Source: Diadophis punctatus similis (taxonomy: Eukaryota > Chordata > Lepidosauria > Squamata > Dipsadidae). From it: a stretch of 64,000 nucleotides of DNA. Every line of letters begins with the position of its first letter. The first letter of the stretch is position 1. The notes beneath the pieces were generated by a model. It saw only the letters and a list, made by a program, of their open reading frames with translations, was not told where the DNA came from and searched no databases. This document shows positions 51,280 through 63,550 of this stretch, piece by piece. The stretch spans positions 124,001 to 188,000 of the forward strand of contig JALIGW010000147.1 in NCBI GenBank assembly GCA_023053685.1. Direction: 5' to 3'. Position numbers and translations under genes: made by a program.

Positions 51280-51592
51280 CCTCAGAAATGAAAAAGAAAC
51301 ACATATTCCTGTTCCCCACAGCTGGAAAGCCGAATTCTCGCTTGATTTTCGACCGAGCCTACCCTGAAGAGCTAGCCCAAAGTCTAACACAGCATTCGCC
51401 TTAGGACTCAATACAGCCAAAAAACATGACTTTTGACAAACACCTCAGAAATGAAAATGAAACACATATTCCTGTTCCCCACAGGCTGGAAAGCCAAATT
51501 CTCGCTTGATTTTTGATTCCGACTTTTCCCTGAAGAGCTAGCCCAAAGTCTAACACAGCATTCGCCTTAGGACTCAATACAGCCAAAAAAAC
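51280..51592. other. Cluster of three indels in adjacent units
   Basis: One unit lacks a G at about 51320 (CCCCACAGCTGG for CCCCACAGGCTGG) and lacks TT at 51352/51353 (TTCGACCGAG for TTCGATTCCGAG), giving 163 bp. The next landmark run has an extra A at 51585-51591 (seven A instead of six). Indels are otherwise rare, so this cluster stands out. Confidence 0.85.
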
Positions 51593-51689
51593 ATGACTTT
51601 TGACAAACACCTCAGAAATGAAAATGAAACACATATTCCTGTTCCCCACAGGCTGGAAAGCCGAATTCTCGCTTGATTTTCGATTCCAA

Positions 51690-53338
51690 GCCTACCCTGA
51701 AGAGCTAGCCCAAAGTCTAACACAGCATTCGCCTTAGGACTCAATACAGCCAAAAAACATGACTTTTGACAAACACCTCAGAAATGAAAAAGAAACACAT
51801 ATTCCTGTTCCCCACGTGCTGGAAAGCCGAATTCTCGCTTGATTTTCGATTCCGAGCCTACCCTGAAGAGCTAGCCCAAAGTCTAACACAGCATTCGCCT
51901 TATTTCTCAATTCAGCCCAAAAACATGACTTTTGACAAACACCTCAGAAATGAAAAAGAAACACATATTCCTGTTCCCCACGGGCTGGAAAGCCGAATTC
52001 TCGCTTGATTTTTGATTCCGACCTTTCCCTGAAGAGCTAGCCCAAGGTCTAACACAGCATTCGCCTTAGGATTCAATTCAGCCCAAAAACATCACTTTTG
52101 ACAAACACCTCAGAAATGAAAAAGAAAGACATATTCCTGTTCCCCACGTGCTGGAAAGCCAAATTCTCGCTTGATTTTCGATTCCGAGCCTACCCTGAAG
52201 AGCTAGCCGAAAGTCTAACACAGCATTCGCCTTAGGACTCAATACAGCCAAAAAACATGACTTTTGACAAATACCTCAGAAATGAAAAAGAAACACATAT
52301 TCCTGTTCCCCACATGCTGGAAAGCCGAATTCTCGCTTGATTTTTGATTCCGAGCCTACCCTGAAGAGCTAGCCGAAAGTCTAACACAGCATTCGCCTTA
52401 CGATTCAATTCAGTCCAAAAACATGACTTTTGACAAACACCTCAGAAATGAAAAAGAAACACATATTCCTGTTCCCCACGTGCTGGAAAGCCGAATTCTC
52501 GCTTGAATTTTGATTCCGAGCCTACCCTGAAGAGCTAGCCCAAAGTCTAACACAGCATTCGCCTTAGTTCTCAATTCAGCCCAAAAACATCACTTTTGAC
52601 AAACACTTCAGAAATGAAAAAGAAACACATATTCCTGTTCCCCACGTGCTGGAAAGCCGAATTCTCGCTTGATTTTCGATTCCGAGCCTACCCTGAAGAG
52701 CTAGCCCAAAGTCTAACACAGCATTCGCCTTAGGACTCAATACAGCCAAAAAACATGACTTTTGACAAACACCTCAGAAATGAAAAAGAAACACATATTC
52801 CTGTTCCCCACGTGCTGGAAAGCCGAATTCTCGCTTGATTTTCGATTCCGAGCCTACCCTGAAGAGCTAGCCCAAAGTCTAACACAGCATTCGCCTTATT
52901 TCTCAATTCAGCCCAAAAACATGACTTTTGACAAACACCTCAGAAATGAAAAAGAAACACATATTCCTGTTCCCCACGGGCTGGAAAGCCGAATTCTCGC
53001 TTGATTTTTGATTCCGACCTTTCCCTGAAGAGCTAGCCCAAGGTCTAACACAGCATTCGCCTTAGGATTCAATTCAGCCCAAAAACATCACTTTTGACAA
53101 ACACCTCAGAAATGAAAAAGAAAGACATATTCCTGTTCCCCACGTGCTGGAAAGCCAAATTCTCGCTTGATTTTCGATTCCGAGCCTACCCTGAAGAGCT
53201 AGCCGAAAGTCTAACACAGCATTCGCCTTAGGACTCAATACAGCCAAAAAACATGACTTTTGACAAATACCTCAGAAATGAAAAAGAAACACATATTCCT
53301 GTTCCCCACATGCTGGAAAGCCGAATTCTCGCTTGATT
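51690..53338. repeat. 6-unit tandem duplication (996 bp)
   Basis: About 51691-52342 recurs as 52687-53338. The rare marker GACAAATACCTC is found at about 52266 and 53262, and both copies hold the order ACGTG, ACGGG, GAAAGACAT, ACATG. The match stops where the first copy has TTTTTGATTCCGAGCC, a mixed unit, near 52342. Confidence 0.83.
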
Positions 53339-54059
53339 TTCGATTCCGAGCCTACCCTGAAGAGCTAGCCCAAAGTCTAACACAGCATTCGCCTTAGGAT
53401 TCAATTCAGTCCAAAAACATCACTTTTGACAAACACCTCAGAAATGAAAAAGAAACACATATTCCTGTTCCCCACATGCTGGAAAGCCGAATTCTCACTT
53501 GATTTTCGATTCCGAGCCTACCCTGAAGAGCTAGCCCAAAGTCTAACACAGCATTCGCCTTAGGATTCAATTCAGCCCAAAAACATCACTTTTGACAAAC
53601 ACCTCAGAAATGAAAAAGAAACACATATTCCTGTTCCCCACGGGCTGGAAAGCCGAATTCTCGCTTGAATTTTGATTCCGAGCCTACCCTGAAGAGCTAG
53701 CCCAAAATCTAACACAGCATTCGCCTTAGGACTTAATACAGCCAAAAAACATGACTTTTGACAAACACCTCAGAAATGAAAATGAAACACATATTCCTGT
53801 TCCCCACAGGCTGGAAAGCCGAATTCTCGCTTGATTTTTGATTCCGACCTTTCCCTGAAGAGCTAGCCCAAAGTCTAACACAGCATTCGCCTTAGGATTC
53901 AATTCAGTCCAAAAACATCACTTTTGACAAACACCTCAGAAATGAAAAAGAAACACATATTCCTGTTCCCCACGTGCTGGAAAGCCGAATTCTCGCTTGA
54001 ATTTTGATTCCGAGCCTACCCTGAAGAGCTAGCCCAAAGTCTAACACAGCATTCGCCTT

Positions 54060-57000
54060 AGTTCTCAATTCAGCCCAAAAACATCACTTTTGACAAACAC
54101 CTCAGAAATGAAAAAGAAACACATATTCCTGTTCCCCACGTGCTGGAAAGCCGAATTCTCGCTTGATTTTCGATTCCGAGCCTACCCTGAAGAGCTAGCC
54201 CAAAGTCTAACACAGCATTCGCCTTAGGACTCAATAGAGCCAAAAAACATGACTTTTGACAAACACCTCAGAAATGAAAATGAAACACATATTCCTGTTC
54301 CCCACAGGCTGGAAAGCCGAATTCTCGCTTGATTTTTGATTCCGAGCTTTCCCTGAACAGAAAGCCCAATGTCTAACACGGAATTCGCCTTAGTTCTCAA
54401 TTCAGCCCAAAAACATCACTTTTGACAAACACCTCAGAAATGAAAAAGAAACACATATTCCTGTTCCCCACAGGCTGGAAAGCTGAATTCTCGCTTGATT
54501 TTCGATTCCGAGCCTACCCTGAAGAGCTAGCCCAAAGTCTAACACAGCATTCGCCTTAGGACTCAATACAGCCAAAAAACATGACTTTTGACAAACACCT
54601 CAGAAATGAAAATGAAACACATATTCCTGTTCCCCACAGGCTGGAAAGCCAAATTCTCGCTTGATTTTTGATTCCGACTTTTCCCTGAAGAGCTAGCCCA
54701 AATTCTAACACAGCATTCGCCTTAGGACTCAATACAGCCAAAAAACATGACTTTTGACAAACACCTCAGAAATGAAAATGAAACACATATTCCTGTTCCC
54801 CACAGGCTGGAAAGCCGAATTCTCGCTTGATTTTCGATTCCAAGCCTACCCTGAAGAGCTAGCCCAAAGTCTAACACAGCATTCGCCTTAGGACTCAATA
54901 CAGCCAAAAAACATGACTTTTGACAAACACCTCAGAAATGAAAATGAAACACATATTACTGTTCCCCACAGGCTGGAAAGCCGAATTCTCGCTTGATTTT
55001 TGATTCCGACCTTTCCCTGAAGAGCTAGCCCAAGGTCTAACACAGCATTCGCCTTATTTCTCAATTCAGCCCAAAAACATCACTTTTGACAAACACCTCA
55101 GAAATGAAAAGAAACACATATTCCTGTTCCCCACGGGCTGGAAAGCCAAATTCTCGCTTGATTTTCGATTCCGAGCCTACCCTGAAGAGCTAGCCGAAAG
55201 TCTAACACAGCATTCGCCTTACGATTCAATTCAGTCCAAAAACATGACTTTTGACAAACACCTCAGAAATGAAAAAGAAACACATATTCCTGTTCCCCAC
55301 GTGCTGGAAAGCCGAATTCTCGCTTGAATTTTGATTCCGAGCCTACCCTGAAGAGCTAGCCCAAAGTCTAACACAGCATTCGCCTTAGTTCTCAATTCAG
55401 CCCAAAAACATCACTTTTGACAAACACCTCAGAAATGAAAAAGAAACACATATTCCTGTTCCCCACGTGCTGGAAAGCCGAATTCTCGCTTGATTTTCGA
55501 TTCCGAGCCTACCCTGAAGAGCTAGCCCAAAGTCTAACACAGCATTCGCCTTAGGACTCAATACAGCCAAAAAACATGACTTTTGACAAACACCTCAGAA
55601 ATGAAAAAAGAAACACATATTCCTGTTCCCCACATGCTGGAAAGCCGAATTCTCGCTTGATTTTCGATTCCGAGCCTACCCTGAAGAGCTAGCCCAAAGT
55701 CTAACACAGCATTCCCCTTAGGACTCAATACAGCCAAAAAACATGACTTTTGACAAACACCTCAGAAATGAAAATGAAACACATATTCCTTTTCCCCACA
55801 GGCTGGAAAGCCGAATTCTCGCTTGATTTTTGATTCCGACCTTTCCCTGAAGAGCTAGCCCGAAGTCTAACACAGCATTCGCCTTAGGATTCAATTCAGC
55901 CCCAAAACATCACTTTTGACAAACACCTCAGAAATGAAAAAGAAAGACATATTCCTGTTCCCCACGTGTTGGAAAGCCAAATTCTCGCTTGATTTTCGAT
56001 TCCGAGCCTACCCTGAAGAGCTAGCCGAATGTCTAACACAGCATTCGCCTTAGGATTCAATTCAGTCCAAAAACATCACTTTTGACAAACACCTCAGAAA
56101 TGAAAAAGAAACACATATTCCTGTTCCCCACGTGCTGGAAAGCCGAATTCTCGCTTGAATTTTGATTCCGAGCCTACCCTGAAGAGCTAGCCCAAAGTCT
56201 AACACAGCATTCGCCTTAGTTCTCAATTCAGCCCAAAAACATCACTTTTGACAAACACCTCAGAAATGAAAAAGAAACACATATTCCTGTTCCCCACGTG
56301 CTGGAAAGCCGAATTCTCGCTTGATTTTCGATTCCGAGCCTACCCTGAAGAGCTAGCCCAAAGTCTAACACAGCATTCGCCTTAGGACTCAATAGAGCCA
56401 AAAAACATGACTTTTGACAAACACCTCAGAAATGAAAATGAAACACATATTCCTGTTCCCCACAGGCTGGAAAGCCGAATTCTCGCTTGATTTTTGATTC
56501 CGAGCTTTCCCTGAACAGAAAGCCCAATGTCTAACACGGAATTCGCCTTAGTTCTCAATTCAGCCCAAAAACATCACTTTTGACAAACACCTCAGAAATG
56601 AAAAAGAAACACATATTCCTGTTCCCCACAGGCTGGAAAGCCGAATTCTCGCTTGATTTTCGATTCCGAGTCTACCCTGAAGAGCTAGCCCAAAGTCTAA
56701 CACAGCATTCGCCTTAGGACTCAATACAGCCAAAAAACATGACTTTTGACAAACACCTCAGAAATGAAAATGAAACACATATTCCTGTTCCCCACAGGCT
56801 GGAAAGCCAAATTCTCGCTTGATTTTTGATTCCGACTTTTCCCTGAAGAGCTAGCCCAAAGTCTAACACAGCATTCGCCTTAGGACTCAATACAGCCAAA
56901 AAACATGACTTTTGACAAACACCTCAGAAATGAAAATGAAACACATATTCCTGTTCCCCACAGGCTGGAAAGCCGAATTCTCGCTTGATTTTCGATTCCA

Positions 57001-59640
57001 AGCCTACCCTGAAGAGCTAGCCCAAAGTCTAACACAGCATTCGCCTTAGGACTCAATACAGCCAAAAAACATGACTTTTGACAAACACCTCAGAAATGAA
57101 AATGAAACACATATTACTGTTCCCCACAGGCTGGAAAGCCGAATTCTCGCTTGATTTTTGATTCCGACCTTTCCCTGAAGAGCTAGCCCAAGGTCTAACA
57201 CAGCATTCGCCTTATTTCTCAATTCAGCCCAAAAACATCACTTTTGACAAACACCTCAGAAATGAAAAAGAAACACATATTCCTGTTCCCCACGGGCTGG
57301 AAAGCCAAATTCTCGCTTGATTTTCGATTCCGAGCCTACCCTGAAGAGCTAGCCGAAAGTCTAACACAGCATTCGCCTTACGATTCAATTCAGTCCAAAA
57401 ACATGACTTTTGACAAACACCTCAGAAATGAAAAAGAAACACATATTCCTGTTCCCCACGTGCTGGAAAGCCGAATTCTCGCTTGAATTTTGATTCCGAG
57501 CCTACCCTGAAGAGCTAGCCCAAAGTCTAACACAGCATTCGCCTTAGTTCTCAATTCAGCCCAAAAACATCACTTTTGACAAACACCTCAGAAATGAAAA
57601 AGAAACACATATTCCTGTTCCCCACGTGCTGGAAAGCCGAATTCTCGCTTGATTTTCGATTCCGAGCCTACCCTGAAGAGCTAGCCCAAAGTCTAACACA
57701 GCATTCCCCTTAGGACTCAATACAGCCAAAAAACATGACTTTTGACAAACACCTCAGAAATGAAAATGAAACACATATTCCTTTTCCCCACAGGCTGGAA
57801 AGCCGAATTCTCGCTTGATTTTTGATTCCGACCTTTCCCTGAAGAGCTAGCCCAAAGTCTAACACAGCATTCGCCTTAGGATTCAATTCAGCCCAAAAAC
57901 ATCACTTTTGACAAACACCTCAGAAATGAAAAAGAAAGACATATTCCTGTTCCCCACGTGTTGGAAAGCCAAATTCTCGCTTGATTTTCGATTCCGAGCC
58001 TACCCTGAAGAGCTAGCCGAATGTCTAACACAGCATTCGCCTTAGGATTCAATTCAGTCCAAAAACATCACTTTTGACAAACACCTCAGAAATGAAAAAG
58101 AAACACATATTCCTGTTCCCCACGTGCTGGAAAGCCGAATTCTCGCTTGAATTTTGATTCCGAGCCTACCCTGAAGAGCTAGCCCAAAGTCTAACACAGC
58201 ATTCGCCTTAGTTCTCAATTCAGCCCAAAAACATCACTTTTGACAAACACCTCAGAAATGAAAAAGAAACACATATTCCTGTTCCCCACGTGCTGGAAAG
58301 CCGAATTCTCGCTTGATTTTCGATTCCGAGCCTACCCTGAAGAGCTAGCCCAAAGTCTAACACAGCATTCGCCTTAGGACTCAATAGAGCCAAAAAACAT
58401 GACTTTTGACAAACACCTCAGAAATGAAAATGAAACACATATTCCTGTTCCCCACAGGCTGGAAAGCCGAATTCTCGCTTGATTTTTGATTCCGAGCTTT
58501 CCCTGAACAGAAAGCCCAATGTCTAACACGGAATTCGCCTTAGTTCTCAATTCAGCCCAAAAACATCACTTTTGACAAACACCTCAGAAATGAAAAAGAA
58601 ACACATATTCCTGTTCCCCACAGGCTGGAAAGCCGAATTCTCGCTTGATTTTCGATTCCGAGCCTACCCTGAAGAGCTAGCCCAAAGTCTAACACAGCAT
58701 TCGCCTTAGGACTCAATACAGCCAAAAAACATGACTTTTGACAAACACCTCAGAAATGAAAATGAAACACATATTCCTGTTCCCCACAGGCTGGAAAGCC
58801 AAATTCTCGCTTGATTTTTGATTCCGACTTTTCCCTGAAGAGCTAGCCCAAAGTCTAACACAGCATTCGCCTTAGGACTCAATACAGCCAAAAAACATGA
58901 CTTTTGACAAACACCTCAGAAATGAAAATGAAACACATATTCCTGTTCCCCACAGGCTGGAAAGCCGAATTCTCGCTTGATTTTCGATTCCAAGCCTACC
59001 CTGAGAGCTAGCCCAAAGTCTAACACAGCATTCGCCTTAGGACTCAATAAAGCCAAAAAACATGACTTTTGACAAACACCTCAGAAATGAAAATGAAACA
59101 CATATTACTGTTCCCCACAGGCTGGAAAGCCGAATTCTCGCTTGTTTTTTGATTCCGACCTTTCCCTGAAGAGCTAGCCCAAGGTCTAACACAGCATTCG
59201 CCTTATTTCTCAATTCAGCCCAAAAACATCACTTTTGACAAACACCTCAGAAATGAAAAAGAAACACATATTCCTGTTCCCCACGGGCTGGAAAGCCAAA
59301 TTCTCGCTTGATTTTCGATTCCGAGCCTACCCTGAAGAGCTAGCCGAAAGTCTAACACAGCATTCGCCTTACGATTCAATTCAGTCCAAAAACATGACTT
59401 TTGACAAACACCTCAGAAATGAAAAAGAAACACATATTCCTGTTCCCCACAGGCTGGAAAGCCGAATTCTCGCTTGAATTTTGATTCCGAGCCTACCCTG
59501 AAGAGCTAGCCCAAAGTCTAACACAGCATTCGCCTTAGTTCTCAATTCAGCCCAAAAACATCACTTTTGACAAACACCTCAGAAATGAAAAAGAAACACA
59601 TATTCCTGTTCCCCACGTGCTGGAAAGCCGAATTCTCGCT
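54060..59640. repeat. 12/13-unit HOR, about 2.6 copies (2158, 1992 bp)
   Basis: GAACAGAAAG occurs at 54355, 56513 and 58505, and the unique ATATTACTG marker at about 54953, 57111 and 59102. The first spacing is 13 units, the second 12 (1991-1992 bp). CACGTGTTGG (about 55967 and 57959) and ATTCCCCTTAGG (55711, 57703) follow the 12-unit period. Private changes include CCCGAAGTC near 55860, GAGTCTACC near 56668, CTTGTTTTTTG near 59142 and CAATAAAGCC near 59045. Confidence 0.85.
55101..55610. other. Compensating A-run indels
   Basis: The A-run after CAGAAATG is four at 55107-55110 (normally five) and six at 55604-55609. The changes are three units apart and cancel, so later units return to register. 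Homopolymer slippage and sequencing error are both plausible. Another single loss, CTGAGAGC for CTGAAGAGC, is at about 59004. Confidence 0.8.
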
Positions 59641-61739
59641 TGATTTTCGATTCCGAGCCTACCCTGAAGAGCTAGCCCAAAGTCTAACACAGCATTCGCC
59701 TTAGGACTCAATACAGCCAAAAAACATGACTTTTGACAAACACCTCAGAAATGAAAAAGAAACACATATTCCTGTTCCCCACGTGCTGGAAAGCTGAATT
59801 CTCGCTTGATTTTCGATTCCGAGCCTACCCTGAAGAGCTAGCCCAAAGTCTAACACAGCATTCCCCTTAGGACTCAATACAGCCAAAAAACATGACTTTT
59901 GACAAACACCTCAGAAATGAAAATGAAACACATATTCCTTTTCCCCACAGGCTGGAAAGCCGAATTCTCGCTTGATTTTTGATTCCGACCTTTCCCTGAA
60001 GAGCTAGCCCAAAGTCTAACACAGCATTCGCCTTAGGATTCAATTCAGCCCAAAAACATCACTTTTGACAAACACCTCAGAAATGAAAAAGAAAGACATA
60101 TTCCTGTTCCCCACGTGCTGGAAAGCCAAATTCTCGCTTGACTTTCGATTCCGAGCCTACCCTGAAGAGCTAGCCGAATGTCTAACACAGCATTCGCCTT
60201 AGGATTCAATTCAGTCCAAAAACATCACTTTTGACAAACACCTCAGAAATGAAAAAGAAACACATATTCCTGTTCCCCACGTGCTGGAAAGCCGAATTCT
60301 CGCTTGAATTTTGATTCCGAGCCTACCCTGAAGAGCTAGCCCAAAGTCTAACACAGCATTCGCCTTAGGATTCAATTCAGTCCAAAAACATCACTTTTGA
60401 CAAACACCTCAGAAATGAAAAAGAAACACATATTCCTGTTCCCCACATGCTGGAAAGCCGAATTCTCACTTGATTTTCGATTCCGAGCCTACCCTGAAGA
60501 GCTAGCCCAAAGTCTAACACAGCATTCGCCTTAGGATTCAATTCAGCCCAAAAACATCACTTTTGACAAACACCTCAGAAATGAAAAAGAAACACATATT
60601 CCTGTTCCCCACGGGCTGGAAAGCCGAATTCTCGCTTGAATTTTGATTCCGAGCCTACCCTGAAGAGCTAGCCCAAAGTCTAACACAGCATTCGCCTTAG
60701 GACTTAATACAGCCAAAAAACATGACTTTTGACAAACACCTCAGAAATGAAAATGAAACACATATTCCTGTTCCCCACAGGCTGGAAAGCCGAATTCTCG
60801 CTTGATTTTTGATTCCGACCTTTCCCTGAAGAGCTAGCCCAAAGTCTAACACAGCATTCGCCTTAGGACTCAATACAGCCAAAAAACATGACTTTTGACA
60901 AACACCTCAGAAATGAAAATGAAACACATATTCCTGTTCCCCACAGGCTCGAAAGCCGAATTCTCGCTTGATTTTCGATTCCAAGCCTACCCTGAAGAGC
61001 TAGCCCAAAGTCTAACACAGCATTCGCCTTAGGACTCAATACAGCCAAAAAACATGACTTTTGACAAACACCTCAGAAATGAAAATGAAACACATATTCC
61101 TGTTCCCCACAGTCTGGAAAGCCGAATTCTCGCTTGATTTTTGATTCCGACCTTTCCCTGAAGAGCTAGCCCAAAGTCTAACACAGCATTCGCCTTATTT
61201 CTCAATTCAGCCCAAAAACATCACTTTTGACAAACACCTCAGAAATGAAAAAGAAACACATATTCCTGTTCCCCACGGGCTGGAAAGCCAAATTCTCACT
61301 TGATTTTCGATTCCGAGCCTACCCTGAAGAGCTAGCCGAATGTCTAACACAGCATTCGCCTTAGGATTCAATTCAGTCCAAAAACATGACTTTTGACAAA
61401 CACCTCAGAAATGAAAAAGAAACACATATTCCTGTTCCCCACGTGCTGGAAAGCCGAATTCTCGCTTGAATTTTGATTCCGAGCCTACCCTGAAGAGCTA
61501 GCCCAAAGTCTAACACAGCATTCACCTTAGTTCTCAATTCAGCCCAAAAACATCACTTTCGACAAACACCTCAGAAATGAAAAAGAAACACATATTCCTG
61601 TTCCCCACATGCTGGAAAGCCGAATTCTCGCTTGATTTTCGATTCCGAGCCTACCCTGAAGAGCTAGCCCAAAGTCTAACACAGCATTCGCCTTAGGACT
61701 CAATACAGCCAAAAAACATGACTTTTGACAAACACCTCA

Positions 61740-63550
61740 GAAATGAAAATGAAACACATATTCCTGTTCCCCACAGGCTGGAAAGCCGAATTCTCGCTTG
61801 ATTTTTGATTCCGAGCTTTCCCTGAACAGAAAGCCCAATGTCTAACACGGAATTCGCCTTAGTTCTCAATTCAGCCCAAAAACATCACTTTTGACAAACA
61901 CCTCAGAAATGAAAAAGAAACACATATTCCTGTTCCCCACGTGCTGGAAAGCCGAATTCTCGCTTGATTTTCGATTCCGAGCCTACCCTGAAGAGCTAGC
62001 CCAAAGTCTAACACAGCATTCGCCTTAGGACTCAATAGAGCCAAAAAACATGACTTTTGACAAACACCTCAGAAATGAAAATGAAACACATATTCCTGTT
62101 CCCCACAGGCTGGAAAGCCGAATTCTCGCTTGATTTTTGATTCCGAGCTTTCCCTGAACAGAAAGCCCAATGTCTAACACGGAATTCGCCTTAGTTCTCA
62201 ATTCAGCCCAAAAACATCACTTTTGACAAACACCTCAGAAATGAAAAAGAAACACATATTCCTGTTCCCCACAGGCTGGAAAGCCGAATTCTCGCTTGAT
62301 TTTCGATTCCGAGCCTACCCTGAAGAGCTAGCCCAAAGTCTAACACAGCATTCGCCTTAGGACTCAATACAGCCAAAAAACATGACTTTTGACAAACACC
62401 TCAGAAATGAAAATGAAACACATATTCCTGTTCCCCACAGGCTGGAAAGCCAAATTCTCGCTTGATTTTTGATTCCGACTTTTCCCTGAAGAGCTAGCCC
62501 AAAGTCTAACACAGCATTCGCCTTAGGACTCAATACAGCCAAAAAACATGACTTTTGACAAACACCTCAGAAATGAAAATGAAACACATATTCCTGTTCC
62601 CCACAGGCTGGAAAGCCGAATTCTCGCTTGATTTTTGATTCCGAGCTTTCCCTGAACAGAAAGCCCAATGTCTAACACGGAATTCGCCTTAGTTCTCAAT
62701 TCAGCCCAAAAACATCACTTTTGACAAACACCTCAGAAATGAAAAAGAAACACATATTCCTGTTCCCCACGTGCTGGAAAGCCGAATTCTCGCTTGATTT
62801 TCGATTCCGAGCCTACCCTGAAGAGCTAGCCCAAAGTCTAACACAGCATTCGCCTTAGGACTCAATAGAGCCAAAAAACATGACTTTTGACAAACACCTC
62901 AGAAATGAAAATGAAACACATATTCCTGTTCCCCACAGGCTGGAAAGCCGAATTCTCGCTTGATTTTTGATTCCGAGCTTTCCCTGAACAGAAAGCCCAA
63001 TGTCTAACACGGAATTCGCCTTAGTTCTCAATTCAGCCCAAAAACATCACTTTTGACAAACACCTCAGAAATGAAAAAGAAACACATATTCCTGTTCCCC
63101 ACAGGCTGGAAAGCCGAATTCTCGCTTGATTTTCGATTCCGAGCCTACCCTGAAGAGCTAGCCCAAAGTCTAACACAGCATTCGCCTTAGGACTCAATAC
63201 AGCCAAAAAACATGACTTTTGACAAACACCTCAGAAATGAAAATGAAACACATATTCCTGTTCCCCACAGGCTGGAAAGCCAAATTCTCGCTTGATTTTT
63301 GATTCCGACTTTTCCCTGAAGAGCTAGCCCAAAGTCTAACACAGCATTCGCCTTAGGACTCAATACAGCCAAAAAACATGACTTTTGACAAACACCTCAG
63401 AAATGAAAATGAAACACATATTCCTGTTCCCCACAGGCTGGAAAGCCGAATTCTCGCTTGATTTTCGATTCCAAGCCTACCCTGAAGAGCTAGCCCAAAG
63501 TCTAACACAGCATTCGCCTTAGGACTCAATACAGCCAAAAAACATGACTT
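61740..63550. repeat. 5-unit (830-bp) HOR built from 2+3 units
   Basis: GAACAGAAAG is at 61824, 62156, 62654 and 62986, giving alternate spacings of 332 and 498 bp and hence an 830-bp cycle. CAATAGAGCC is at about 62034 and 62864. GCCAAATTC with GACTTTTCC recurs at about 62450 and 63280, also 830 bp. Subtypes differ from those of the 830-bp cycle in domain II, so this cycle arose separately. Confidence 0.83.

Noticed and set aside
59040..59050. AATAAA polyadenylation signal
   Set aside because: CAATAAAGCC is a single C-to-A change from the common CAATACAGCC in one unit, with no gene upstream.
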